A stretch of 64,000 nucleotides of DNA, taken from assembly GCA_963971575.1 (NCBI GenBank), contig OZ020611.1:65691381-65755380 (forward strand). Reading direction: 5' to 3'. The position numbers and the translations under genes are program-made. A model generated the notes under the pieces. That model was not told where the DNA came from. It did not search any database and saw nothing but the letters and a program-made list of their open reading frames with translations. Position 1 is the stretch's first letter. The number at the start of each line of letters is the position of its first letter. This stretch comes from Liopterus haemorrhoidalis (lineage: Eukaryota; Arthropoda; Insecta; Coleoptera; Dytiscidae). Shown here in pieces: positions 12,130-22,561 of the stretch.

Positions 12130-13330
12130 AGAAACTGTTGAAGAAGTAAAGAGTGTTAGTTGGTTAATTAAAAATTTTGGCGCACAGCAACAAAGGCTAT
12201 TTGCGCCTAACGCAGCCCATCTAAATGTCTACACTACATATTAAAATCAATAAATTGCACAATAAATAAATAAATAAAATCATTAAAAATACTCATACTC
12301 AATAAAAGAAATCTTGCACGGACAAATACAAATAAATAATATAAAAGGTCTGTTCGAAAATTGAACAGACGCAGGGTGATGGTAAAAAGCTGTAAAGGGG
12401 CCAATTACCATCAAATATCAAAGGTTAATAATAAAACACATTAAAATAAGGAGCAAGACATCAGAAATAAAACAGTAAGTTCGATAATCTCAGGAAGAGT
12501 ATCAGTCTGTCCATGAGTACTCTGTCGTCACCTAAAGCAACTGACAGATCATAGCACAGGCCTAATCTCTCCCTGAACCGTACACATCCTCGAACTGTAC
12601 ACATTCAGTTAAAAAGTGTAACACAGACAAATTTGTGTTACACGTCCCACAGAGAGAGGAGTCTTCACCGCGAACAAGGTGTCCATGGGTCCTGCAACAG
12701 TGACCTATATGCAGGCGTGTGATGGCGGTTTCCTCCCTGCGGTTAAACCTGCAGGAAGAACTTCATGGTTTAACGTCTCCCTTAATCTGTCTCAACTTAA
12801 CGTTCTGCATGCTGCTCCACTCATGTTGCCACATAGCTAAAACAAGATGTTTCAGATGACTCTTTGCGTCATCTGGAAATATGAAACTCACATCAATCAT
12901 AGGTCTGTAGGAGGCGGATTTTGCAGCTGCATCTGCCGCATCATTACCTTTAATACCAACATGTCTCAATATCCAAAACAGTTCTACCCTCACATTCTGA
13001 GCATTGAGATTGTGAAGTAGCAACCGGATCTTTAGTACAAGAGGATGCTCTGGATCTGGATCTTGGATACTGTTCAGAGCGCTCAGCGAATCCGTCAAGA
13101 TAACACTTGACTGACTTTGCTCTGACGAAACAAAACACTGGGCCTTGAAAATAGCGTACAGCTCAGCAGTGTACCCACTCGTTATGGAGTGCAGACGGTA
13201 CTGCAACTGTTGGCGTGGATTCAAGACAACGAACGCACACCCAACCCTGGTTCCGGATTTTGATCCGTCAGTAAAATCAAGATTGTTAATTAAAAAGGTA
13301 ACAGCTACAAAAATCCTCAACTGTGTTTAA
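12130..13330 (-). pseudogene. Non-LTR retrotransposon 3' end: RNase H domain and zinc knuckle
   Basis: On the minus strand 13320-12763 encodes a ribonuclease H domain with all four acidic positions: 'FTDGSK' (D), 'GYTAELYAIF' (E), 'VILTDSLSAL' (D) and 'HVGIKGNDAADAAAK' (D). A single TGA near 12763, where relatives have tryptophan, breaks the frame. The same frame then continues with 'NRREETAITRLHIGH', 'RTHGHLVRGEDSSLCGTC' and a CX2CX7HX4C knuckle at about 12600-12660. This is the tail order of I, R1 and Jockey-type LINEs that carry RNase H. The A/T-rich 3' UTR runs to about 12130. The reverse transcriptase upstream is absent, so the copy is 5' truncated. Known role: RNase H removes the RNA strand during target-primed reverse transcription. 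Confidence 0.85.
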
Positions 13331-13370
13331 CAATTAAGAATTATTAATTCTGAAATGTTTAATTTAACTC

Positions 13371-13564
13371 TTTAAGGGTCGCTCTTACAATCAGTGGGTA
13401 AACCTCGGATAACATAGTTACCGGTATAAAGTCAAAACATCTTTTTTACAATGCTTGGATAGAATAAACATCGATATAAACACCAGAATATCTTATCCGG
13501 GCAACAACACTTCAGAGAAGTGGCAGTATAAGTTATTCCATCACTCTTATTGATGAATATGTTA
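13371..13564 (+). repeat. Repeat Y, copy 2 (5' part)
   Basis: It follows the block order of the 5427 copy: 'taagggtcgctcttacaatc', 'ggtataaagtcaaaa', 'ataaacaccagaatatctta', 'cactcttattgatgaatat'. It is cut at 13564 by the TA-flanked element that begins at 13565. The far side resumes at 14193 as 'taacaaatat', so the host repeat brackets the insertion. Confidence 0.55.
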
Positions 13565-14192
13565 AGGCCAAAGCCCGAAGTTTGCCCAGTTTCTGAATTG
13601 ACTGGCCATTTTGCTGTTTGACCGAAGCGTGTGGCCAATATCCGATGTGCTGTGTATATTCTACTTTGGCCGGCCACTTCGCGAAGTGTCGGGAAATCCC
13701 TGGCCAATATTGGATGTGCTGATACAAGACGGACGGTCTTGCAGGGATGTCCGGTAGGGATGCAAGACTGCACGTGGTAGCAAGGATAGTGCTACGCTGA
13801 CATAGCGGTTGCTTTGTAAGTGCTGTATTCCTTGTGTTTGTACAGTATTCTATATGCATGGTTTTCAGTTGAAAGGTTAGGAATACTTTTTTCGTAAGTT
13901 CATCTTGTTGTAACAAGTAATGATAGAGATTGATAATTTACTATAATAAACTAATTTGACTGATTTTGATAATATAGTATAATTAATAATCAATATAATG
14001 AGACTATGATTATACAAACACCCTAAATCTGCTCATGACAATTTTCTTCCGACTTTGGCTGATCGCCCCATGCCATTTCGTAAACTGGCTGGGGGCCAGT
14101 CCCAAAATCAAGAAAAGATCGGACATTGGCTGGTCAATGTGTGCTGATATTGGCCAGTTTCCAAATTGGCCGGTCTCTTCCCACTTTGGCCA
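13565..14192. mobile_element. TA-flanked MITE with GGCCAAAG ends
   Basis: The left end aggccaaagcccgaag and right end cttcccactttggcca are inverted to each other, with subterminal words such as 'actggcc' and 'ggccaata' repeated in both halves. It is flanked by TA on both sides (13563-13564 and 14193-14194) inside repeat Y copy 2. Open stretches on the minus strand (13432-13916) run across the terminal repeats and show no known domain. The superfamily is not proven; TA duplication fits Tc1/mariner-type mobilisation. Confidence 0.6.
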
Positions 14193-14744
14193 TAACAAAT
14201 ATATTGAATAAAAAGACTAAAGGACGGAGGCTTATATGCTAATTGGACAGACCAGGATAGTATTTCAAAATGGCGTACAATAGTTTCTGGCCGTGCAGCA
14301 ATTTATTGAAATAATTGTTATCAGTACAAAAAGAAAACCAATCTTGATATTTTCAAAAGAAGCTAAAGATAGGAGATACAAACAATCAAAAAGACATTAT
14401 TATATATCTGTAATTTATTATTATAATATTAATTATACACAAAACTAAATAAATACATACAGAATTAACAGTAGAAAATTTTGTCAGAACGCCATTGTCC
14501 ATCCGTAACGTGCATGTTGAGATTTATCAAAATCTCATTAATTCAATTACATAATATGAATAGAAAACACTTACGTATCAAGAGTTATTCCTTTAGTCTT
14601 GGTATTTTGTGTTCTTGATCGTCCACATGCAGTACAGTTAACCATTTTAACAAGATGCCAAATTTCAGGTTAAATGCGTAATTTAATAATAAATTATAAA
14701 ATTTCGAAAAACAATTTTAGTCTTGTCTTTTATTTATGATTTAC

Positions 14745-14880
14745 AAATTATGAATGATTAGCTCACTCTTTTTGAAAGTGTAGGATCGTAAGATCGATCC
14801 CCAGTATGGTCAAAAAGAGGTTGCAGCCGTGTGCTCACGCAGTTTTCTATACATCTTATAAATAAAAATAAAAAATAATA
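14745..14880 (+). repeat. tRNA-like SINE head, copy 2
   Basis: Matches the 5741 copy over 'ttagctcact', 'gaaagtgtaggatcgtaag' and 'atcgatccccagtatggtc'. A longer 3' part follows (gttgcagccgtgtgctcacg, then cagttttctatac), ending in an A-rich tail (aaataaaaataaaaaataat). The A-rich tail and polymerase III-like boxes together support SINE identity. It directly abuts another repeat starting 'aggttcccaacgcc'. Confidence 0.5.
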
Positions 14881-15140
14881 GGTTCCCAACGCCTAGAAAG
14901 GCGTATACGGGGCAGAAAAGGTAAGTTCTTCGTTTCTAGACCGCTGGCCATAGATATGAAAGCCACGTGGTCAATGTGACCTTTCGACCGGTCCTATTAT
15001 CCCTGAATGAACAGGTACTCATTTATAAGTATTAAATATTTGCGGTTGAGTCGACCCCAGAGCTGTCTGCACAATATCGGAAGATGTCCCAGCGTCCCTG
15101 TGCTCAGTAGGCAACCGTCTTACCACAGAGCCATGGCAAC
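14879..15140 (-). repeat. SINE-like repeat R, copy 1
   Basis: Blocks 'ttcccaacgcctag', 'gtttctagaccg', 'ggccatagatatgaaagcca', 'cctattatcc' and 'aacaggtactcattta' are shared with 22168-22385. Read on the minus strand, the end near 15140 (gccatggctctgtggtaaga, then cggttgcc) looks like a polymerase III A-box region, and the other end is A-rich. That would make it a minus-strand SINE. The shared blocks are visible; the SINE class is inference. Confidence 0.45.
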
Positions 15141-15490
15141 TCTTTACATCTGTACATCCGAATTAATATTCAGGCGCAAATATCCTTTGTTGCTGTGTGC
15201 CAAAAAATTTAACTAACTATGGTAACTGAATTAATATTCGGGAATATGGGGCATTCTTCATAAGGCACGTAACGCCGGCTGTTATGACTGTTGTAAAAAG
15301 TAATTATTTGATCAGAGGGCGCTAGTCACTACCTAAAAATCTCTAAAAACCATGCATCATGCCACTCGAAAGAATAATTAATAATCTAGGAAGCAAAAGT
15401 GAACGCCCGCCGACTAGTGAGACGACCACGTAACTGATCAGCTAATTGAAGATCTTGTAAGTATTGGAAATCATGGATATATCTTATAAG

Positions 15491-16614
15491 TAGAGCCCTG
15501 CGCGGATAAGCTTTTCTGTATCCGCATCCGATCCGCATCCGCACATCCATGATCCGCATCCGATCCGCATCCGCAGCTTTTGTAAATAACAAATCCGCAT
15601 CCGATCCGCATCCGCAAAAATATCCGCACTATCCGCACTACAGGTTTTGCTGTCAGTTTGGAAAGAACTAACATATTTCACCTGTTAAGGTAATCTCTGC
15701 TCTAAAACGCTACTGAAAATTACCAGCTTATTTATTACTAACCTAACCTAAAGAAGGGACGCCAAAAGTTTTAAGGCCTAGATGCGCTAATAACTTATTT
15801 AAATCTAGAGAGAGATAACAATTTTGGGGGGCCTAAGCGTTCTTTTTCGTAGGGAGTAAGTGGCGTGCTGCTTTTTTTAATATTGAATTTTAAAAAAATC
15901 AGAAAAGTTACTTGATAGAAGGTGCTTCATATTTTTAGGATCAAGTAATTCTGTTACGCCATTTCGCGCATGAGTTAGGCAATGCAACTTTTTCAAATAG
16001 CAATAAGGGTCATTTTTAAAATTTTTGGAATCTGCAGGACTTTTTACTTCGGGTAGTAAAAAAAAAAAAATTGGCAGGTTACATAATAGAATTTTCGACA
16101 AAAAATTATGTAGGTAAATTTTGGTATTTAAATAAAACTTACTAATCAGTTTTATGTAAAAAAAAAACTTTATCAGATTTAAAAGCCGGAATTAGAGCAG
16201 AGGTAGGAAGAATTACGTCGAAAGTGTACCAGGAAACTTTTGTCCAAAATATTATTTTCTATAATATATTCAATAATAAAAAGAAAGTTAAGTTGATTGT
16301 CTCAACTCAGTCTTGATCATGGACAATTGTCTTAATAAAAATAACATAAAGTGAGATTGAATGCTACAAAATATCATGTATATACAGACAACCGAAAATA
16401 ACCGAGAACTGCGTAGTCAGAACACAATTGCTTGTTTCTCCGAACAAAAAACCGAAGATTCACGATTCAAGATGTTCACGCGGATATTGCGGATAAGCGG
16501 ATATGACATTTAATCCGCATCCGCATGGTTTAAATGATAATTTATCCGCATCCGCAGAAAAGTTGCGGATATCCGCGGATAATCCGCGGATACCCGCGGA
16601 TTTGCAGGGCTCTA
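15491..16614. mobile_element. Non-autonomous hAT-type element with ATCCGC repeats
   Basis: Begins tagagccctgcgcggata and ends tttgcagggctcta, flanked by the identical 8 bases CTTATAAG at 15483-15490 and 16615-16622. Subterminal zones at 15510-15640 and 16480-16605 are arrays of 'atccgcatccg', 'gcggat' and 'tccgcggat'. The interior (15640-16470) is AT-rich with no transposase; the open stretch at 15877-16101 has no recognisable motif. The architecture parallels the 7556 element but with unrelated words. Confidence 0.85.
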
Positions 16615-16622
16615 CTTATAAG

Positions 16623-16860
16623 CATGAAATACTTGACAAGTAACTGATCAAGGGAAGCAAGGAAGGGACATAGGAGGAGGGGTGAAGAAATGGTTGGAAG
16701 GGAAGAGAATGGAAACAAATAAATAGTAATGTAATGTAATGTATGGTTAATATGACGTTGGGATGTTGATATGAGATATGATATGTTTTGTAATTGTACT
16801 AAATACCCTAAACACTGAAAGGTCGAGGGGAAATAAAGGATTATTATTATAACAGATCAA
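16623..16860 (+). repeat. Possible LINE 3' end
   Basis: The stretch ending 'ggaaataaaggattattattat' looks like a LINE 3' UTR with a short (ATT)n tail. The sequence just upstream of the hAT insertion (about 15370-15490) would be its continuation. No reverse transcriptase motif is readable, so this is tentative. Confidence 0.3.
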
Positions 16861-17539
16861 GACGGAAGACTTATGTGAGTGAAGTAAAATGTCAACCCGA
16901 CGGATTGTGCTCACAAAAAATAAAATAAAAATTCAAAAAGTTACGTATGTAGAATGAAGGATTATTGTTGAAAAATGCGTTTTATACATTTTGAGGTTTA
17001 GTAGCTATTAATTGAATTTGTTTCATTTATTTATTTGGTTTTAATTGAAACATTTTTCAGTTATTTCCAGGTTGCAGACTGATTTAAAAGCTTCGGAAGC
17101 ACACGTGCGATGCAGACTTTGATCTTCTGTTATACAGAAGGAGAATCCAGATTTGGAATGTGTTTTCCCAAAGGCAGAATGTGGTTTTATTTGAAATCTT
17201 TTTGAGATATCCAGACACTTTTTTCTGAAAAATTCTTAAGAGATCTTTGAAAAGTATTTCTTTTCAACTAGTTGATAGGGTTACTAAGTGACAAATATAC
17301 TTGAAAACTCAGATTATTACTAATTATAAATCTTTCGATCTGTTACTGATTGATGGAAATTGTCGGTAGGATATACGATGAGAATAACAGATGATAGAAA
17401 GTTCAACCAGTGAATAAAGCTTGCAAGAGATAAAAAGAATAGATGTAAACATTGCTATACAGTGTGTTTGAAAAACCTGACATTCAGCAAACTGATGATT
17501 TTTGAGATCAAATGTTAAACGGTACTGATTTAGTCCTTA
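16861..17539. other. No recognisable feature
   Basis: AT-rich sequence without long open frames. I see no repeat shared with the rest of the window. Confidence 0.35.
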
Positions 17540-17894
17540 GTACCTTATAAGAAGACTCCAGCCATAGAACCGAAAAGATTGGGTAAGAATAGAAAGAATA
17601 TGGTCATTTGGTAAACTACGAAACATATTTTAAAATGATATCCTAATGTACCTTTAAAAAAAAACTTTCGAACTATGTGTTATGCCCATCTTATCCTACG
17701 GAGTGGAAATCCTAACACTGCCTTAAAGCATCTGCTAGAAAGCTTCAAGTAACCCAAAGAGCCATGGAACGAGCTCGGTATAACGCTGAGGGACAATATA
17801 CCAATACCTGAAATTCGTCAACAGACGAAACTAACCGACATCCTAGTAAAAGTAGCTGGAATGAAATGGAAATGGGCAGGACATTTAGCTAGAC
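17540..17894 (+). pseudogene. RTE-like LINE reverse transcriptase tail (relic)
   Basis: Frame-switching translation gives 'KASARKLQVTQRAMERA' at about 17728-17776, then 'LRDNIPIPEIRQQTKL' and 'VAGMKWKWAGHLAR' at about 17850-17894. These match the conserved C-terminal section of RTE/BovB-type LINEs (ATxxKLxxxQRAMER, then IRNEEIRxRTKV, then WxWAGHhAR). It stops abruptly at the hAT end beginning at 17895. Several frameshifts are needed, so it is a dead copy. Confidence 0.7.
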
Positions 17895-18150
17895 CAGAGT
17901 TTCCCAAACTTTTTGAGCCGCGGAGCACTTTTTACGAGAAGAATTCGTCGCGGAGCACTATATTTCTATATATTTAAATATATTTTAGTTGGATCTTGAC
18001 GTGTGATATGTTGTAGAAATAAATTTTCAGTTGATCGATATAGGATAATATTTTTATGCCGATATTGAAAAGTACTCTGGTACGTACTATAACTGAGCAA
18101 AATGTAAAAATAATGCTTTGTTAGTTAAAAGCAAAAATATTAATAAACAG
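17895..18150 (+). mobile_element. hAT-type element, left end
   Basis: Begins cagagtttcccaaacttttt then gagccgcggagcac, a typical hAT terminal inverted repeat. The exact 16-base complement ends at 39614 (agtttgggaaactctg). The last bases before it are agctagac; the bases after 39614 are tactagat, only 5 of 8 identical. The CAGA-family copy C begins immediately after, at 18151. Confidence 0.6.
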
Positions 18151-18380
18151 TCAGCTGTGGCCACTACAAGACCGATCGCCATCACAAAGTACTTAAACAA
18201 AATACTTTCTAACAAAGAAATTGTTTACAATAATTGTGGAAACATTACATATACGTTTGATAAAATAGATACTTGAAACATATAGTATTGCATAAATATG
18301 AAAAAAGAAAAAATGTATTAAGTTGTATCAAAAAATTTTCTCAAATAAGTTGTTAGTTATTGCATCTATAGCAACTTTTG
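18151..18380 (+). repeat. CAGA-family repeat, left part only (copy C)
   Basis: Runs from tcagctgtggccactacaag through 'gaccgatcgccatcac' and 'aaataagttgttagttattgc' to 'gcaacttttg' at 18380, then diverges. The missing right part of a copy in the same orientation lies at 38757-38974 next to the matching hAT end (see findings). Confidence 0.6.
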
Positions 18381-18647
18381 GGGAAACAGGAAGAGGGTAT
18401 GAATGAATGAAATAACTGAAAAACAGAAGAGAGGAAATTAAGGAAAGGAGTCAAAGACAGCAATAAAAAGAGAAGAAGAGTAGATTTAAGCCAAAAGGTG
18501 AAAATTATAATTATTATTAAGTTAATATATACTAATTTTTAAGACATAATATAAATATAAAATATTTAATAATAAAAATATCTATCTAATATCTATTAGT
18601 TAAAAATAAAACTTTGTATATTTATTGTACATTAATTAATATAAATA

Positions 18648-19286
18648 CTCTCTCCGTCCGAAAATATGATATATATTTACAATTTTGATTAATTAGAATG
18701 ATTTTATTTATGAAATAGATACAAATATCTAGTAAAACAAAGAATAACACAAAAAGTTTTAATTTAGCAAGGACGTGGCTGTCTCCACTGCTTGTATGAA
18801 ACATGATAATGTTGTTTGTTTTCGTCCCTTACTATGAAGTTTTGCCTTTATACTGTGCGGAACCTTATAGGAATTCCCTCCTTTTGCTAACATGGTTGCT
18901 TCTAGACAATTTTGCAATGTTAGAAAAACATTATCAAGGGTTTCTATATTTAATGCCATAAATGCATTTTGTACACATTCAATCAGCAGTTCGTCCATTG
19001 TATTCGGTGAAGCTGTATATTGTAAGGATTGTATAGAATTCAAACGGCCAAGTATTGGGTATACATTAAAATTTGGACTATTTGGCGGTTGTGATTTAAG
19101 TCGATTTGAAACTTCTTCCTTACAAATAAACACAATTTTGATCAAAATTCGCCAAAATACGCGATTTTTTTCTATGATTTACTTTTGACGTACGCAAAAC
19201 TATTTGTGCGCCATTTATTTATTAGTTGCCAGGCAACCACTTACATTTTTTTAAGTAATGTATACCGTATTTTCGTACGGAGAGAG
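18648..19286 (-). mobile_element. Stowaway-like Tc1/mariner-superfamily element with TA duplication
   Basis: The left end ctctctccgtccgaaaatat and right end (complement) ctctctccgtacgaaaatac match at 23 of about 26 positions. The element is flanked by TA at 18646-18647 and 19287-19288. The end words closely resemble the CTCCCTCCGTCCCA ends known from plant Stowaway MITEs. The interior encodes the C-terminal part of a transposase on the minus strand (separate entry), so this is an internally deleted derivative, 639 bp long. Confidence 0.75.
18759..19145 (-). pseudogene. Transposase C-terminal fragment, plant-mariner / DD39D-like
   Basis: About 128 codons. The key block is 'QPPNSPNFNVYPILGRLNSI' near residues 19-38, followed by 'TMDELLIECVQNAF' and 'LDNVFLTLQNCLEATM'. 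This corresponds to the PPNSPDLNxxDLGFFxxIQSLQ region and the following 'D-E-L-hxxVxxAF' and 'VFLTLQ' helix of the plant/protist-type mariner transposases (DD39D group) in the Tc1/mariner superfamily. The catalytic aspartate of SPD is asparagine here, so this copy would be inactive even if complete. The DNA-binding domain and first two catalytic aspartates are missing. Confidence 0.65.
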
Positions 19287-19320
19287 TAATATTTTTCAAA
19301 TTAAATTTTCTAATTTTCAG

Positions 19321-19434
19321 AATGTAAAAGGATATATTGCCTGCTGGTACTGTAAATCTAGTGAACGGCCCGCCGAAGAAAAAATATTGCACATCACTGA
19401 TGTAGATACAGGCCTTAATTTATATGACGAATAA
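19321..19434 (+). CDS. Candidate 3'-terminal exon of an unknown gene
   Basis: A run 'ttttctaattttcag' ends at 19320, like a splice acceptor. The next 37 codons read open and end at TAA. The peptide includes 'GYIACWYCKSSERPAEEK' and closes 'DVDTGLNLYDE'. The stop codon lies inside an AATAAA word at 19430-19435. The sequence is not one of the transposon families I recognise and has a less AT-biased composition than its surroundings. No upstream exon was identified and homology is unknown, so it could equally be an old relic or chance. Confidence 0.25.
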   Translation, partial: NVKGYIACWYCKSSERPAEEKILHITDVDTGLNLYDE

Positions 19435-20164
19435 ATGTTGTTACGATTTGTCTGACACAGTTTTCTTTACGTAAAATTTAGTTAATACAGTTGAATAGTT
19501 GATCAACTGTATAGCTAGGGATCTTAATTACTTTAAGGTAATTATAGGTATTTTATTATATTTTTAATGAATGTTTTATATATAAAATTATCCAACAGGC
19601 ATGACATGCGTTTTTCAGTGTTTTTCATGTGTGGACAGGATATGGCGCACCTAGGTAACCCCCTTGAAGTGGAGCTAGGTGTGGCAGACACATTGTTTAC
19701 TTTCCGTAAAATGTCAACTAGTCGAATAAATAAACCTATTGTCTGTTGTTTCTTTGGTAAATTAAATAAATTACCCTTATATTAACAGTTGTTCTTTGCC
19801 GAGACAATGTTTTTTCAAGGGTGGAAAAAATCTATTTATCTGTCCAATGATCGTATATTAATTTTGAATTGAAACAATGAACTGGCCAGACCAACAAGTC
19901 GATACAGAAAGCCTGTGAGATTCAAGATGCAATATAGGCGAATGAGTGCTAACATATATATGCAAGACCTGCTGGGACTTATAAATTATTACTCATTTGA
20001 AGGTGTCGTAAATATTTACTAAATAAAACAGAGCTATAGAGCGCCCGAATGCTAAATATTTCTAGCAACATTTTTTGGACTTATTTGTATGTAATGAATT
20101 TTTGAAAATCAATATTTTTCAAAATATATACATTTGTATATGTATTCTTCATAAAATTAATATG
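19435..20164. other. No recognisable feature
   Basis: AT-rich. The open stretch at 19567-19785 (72 codons) has no motif I recognise. There is no match to other repeats. Confidence 0.35.
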
Positions 20165-20339
20165 GTGTGAATTTTCACTCATTTCAGGGTTATGTAGGTA
20201 TTTAATAAGTGTAAGAAGCCAACAAAATGGATGTCAAAGAATAATATTTTAGAAAAAAAAAAAAAAAAAAACTGCAATCAAAATGTTATTAAAAAGTTTC
20301 ATATTTATGTATATTTTTATTTGTTTAACTAATTAGGGC

Positions 20340-20600
20340 AATAGAAGCGAGGTAACTGGCGCCGTATAAAAATTCAGGCCGCACATAGACATTGGTAATT
20401 ACAGGACCATCCTGCATAGTCACATCTACCTCTAGACTGGGCTGGCGGCCTTCTGCCTTGCCCTGGACAGCTGATAGCCGCTGGAATCACTTCACAGTGG
20501 CTACGGAATTCACATTTTTCCCCATTTAGGTTTTTAGCGACCCACCAGAGAGCTGAGCGGACGCTGGCATACGCCAACTATATAACGCTGGAGTCTGGCC
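20340..20600. other. GC-richer block, unidentified
   Basis: Noticeably GC-richer than its surroundings. The minus strand is open for 67 codons (20374-20577) with 'CEFRSHCEVIPAAISC' and several other cysteines, but I do not recognise the protein. It could be part of repeat X or a captured fragment. Confidence 0.25.
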
Positions 20601-21309
20601 GTAATATACGTTATATATTTCTCTAATTTGTTAACTTCAGTTTTAAATCAGACTTTTTGATATCTGATTATCGGATTAGTTTTTCAAAAAATAACGAAAA
20701 CGTATTTTAGATCCCTGAAGAAAATATATATATATTTTTAAAATTAATTGCGTGGTGTCAATAGAAAACTGTTAAGACGTATGTTAATGAGAGGCAAGTA
20801 ATTTTACATTTTTAAAATTTTATTTTAGTACGGTTTTTTGTTTTTCCAAAAATATGTTAAAAAATCACTGTTCCGCATCCTTTAGCCCAAAGAGGTTAAA
20901 CTAAAAATCTGAATAAATTCTAAGCAATGTAAATTGATCTGAACTGGAAACGAACGAAATGAATTTTTGATTAAATTTCGTTTTTGGAAAATATTACAGT
21001 TTTTGTGTTTTTGACAAAATTAATTATTTTTTTAATTCATAGCTAAATTATGGCTAGTAATGTTATGGATTTTTTGTATTTATGGCTAAGGTAGTGTGTG
21101 TCTTTTTTTGGAATTAAAAATATAATAAAAAAATATTAATATCTGACAACCGAGGTTATGTGTATAGAGTTTAATGTGTAGTGTTCACCTATTGTTTGAA
21201 TTACTTTAGTTTTTTGTTTTTAGGGTATCAAAAAGGAATAAATCATTTATAGTCATGAAATACTTATAAATCAGTTAGCACATTGTTAATAGTGAAAAAT
21301 AATAATAAT

Positions 21310-21905
21310 AATATTAAGAATAGACCTTGGAATCATCTTGGATACTAAATTAACTTTTGATCAACACGTCCACTTTATTGTCAAGAAATCTCTCAGGAAC
21401 TTGGGCTTTATTTTCAGACTCACAAACGAGTTTTCCAATTATCGGGCGTTTATTTTCCTATTCAATAGTTTAGTTAGAAGCACACTAGAATATGCTACCC
21501 CGATTTGGAATCCTCAATATAATATATATATTGACCAAATTGAAAAAGTTCAAGAGAAATTTATTGATAAATTAAATTATAGGTTTAATACACACTTGCA
21601 TTTCCGCCCGTATGATGAAAATTTAAAATTCTACAAAATGCAAAGTCTGCGTGACAGAAGAACTATCCATGATCTAGCTTTTTTATATAGAATATTAAAT
21701 AATGAACTAAATTCTATCAATTTAGTTCCCTACTTTGAATTTAATTGTCATCCCTATGGTTTGAGAAATCGTATGCTGTTGCACAAACATCATTATAACT
21801 GTAATCTGGGCATAAATTCTCCAATTGCTAGAATATCAACTTCTTTTAATTGAGTCAACCCAGATCTGGACATTTTTTCCTGTTCGCTACATTATTTTAA
21901 AAAAC
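21310..21905 (+). pseudogene. Jockey-like LINE reverse transcriptase C-terminal part
   Basis: A nearly intact frame starting just upstream of 21338 reads 'LGIILDTKLTFDQHVHFIV', 'RNLGFIFR', 'LVRSTLEYATPIWNPQY', 'QIEKVQEKFIDKL' and 'LRDRRTIHDLAFLYRILN', ending at 21851. This is the region downstream of the catalytic YADD motif in Jockey-type LINEs, with the conserved S-x-L-E-Y-x-x-x-h-W-N-P block. The RT palm, endonuclease and ORF1 are absent. A pyrimidine-rich and TA-repeat tract follows. About 170 codons without a stop suggests a relatively recent 5'-truncated insertion. Confidence 0.8.
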
Positions 21906-21992
21906 ATTGTCTAGATAATTGATTCAATTTATTTGTACACACTTTTTGTTTTAGTTTTTTTTTTTTCTCTCTCTCTTTCTTTGAGGTAATTA

Positions 21993-21994
<2 letters not shown>

Positions 21995-22036
<42 letters not shown>
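21995..22036. repeat. (TA)n microsatellite
   Basis: About 20 TA units downstream of the LINE relic, preceded by a T-rich and CT-rich stretch. Confidence 0.95.
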
Positions 22037-22044
<8 letters not shown>

Positions 22045-22167
22045 GTACATATATTTTTGTACTGTTTATATTCTATAATATTTGTGTTAACAAGTTAATT
22101 GGAACCATCTACTAAGATGTTTCTGTTGGTTAACCTACTTTAATAAATAAATAAAGAAAATAAAATA

Positions 22168-22385
22168 ATAGATTCCCAACGCCTAGATAGGAATATTGGG
22201 GTAGAGAAGATAAATTCTGCGTTTCTAGACCGTCGGCCATAGACATGAAAGCCACAGGGTCAGTGTGACGTTTCGAACGATCCTATTATCCTTGTATAAA
22301 CAGGTACTCATTTAAAGTATTAAATATTTGAGACCGAGTCGATCCCAGAGCTGACTGCACCAATATTGGAAGATAAAAATCCGAA
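22168..22385 (-). repeat. SINE-like repeat R, copy 2
   Basis: Shares with 14879-15140 the blocks 'attcccaacgcctag', 'gtttctagaccg', 'ggccatagacatgaaagcca', 'cctattatcc' and 'aacaggtactcattta', and ends at 'gcaccaatattggaagat'. It is preceded by an A-rich run (ataaataaataaagaaaata), which is the tail if it lies on the minus strand. Confidence 0.5.
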
Positions 22386-22561
22386 GGTGGGAAATATACT
22401 TTTCTGAAATTGAAAAAATGAAGCCATTTATCCATATTGCTTAATAATTTAATGAAGAATTGAATTTTAAGCAAATGCAGAAAAAGCTGTGATTTTTTAT
22501 TTCAATTTTACCTAATTTTTCATAAGGAAATTATTAAAATTTTGTTTAAATTAAATTAAAT

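Noticed and set aside
15386..15681. Asp-Ala-Asp-Arg-Met-Arg repeat frames on the minus strand
   Set aside because: Translations of ATCCGC repeats at the left end of the 15491 hAT element.
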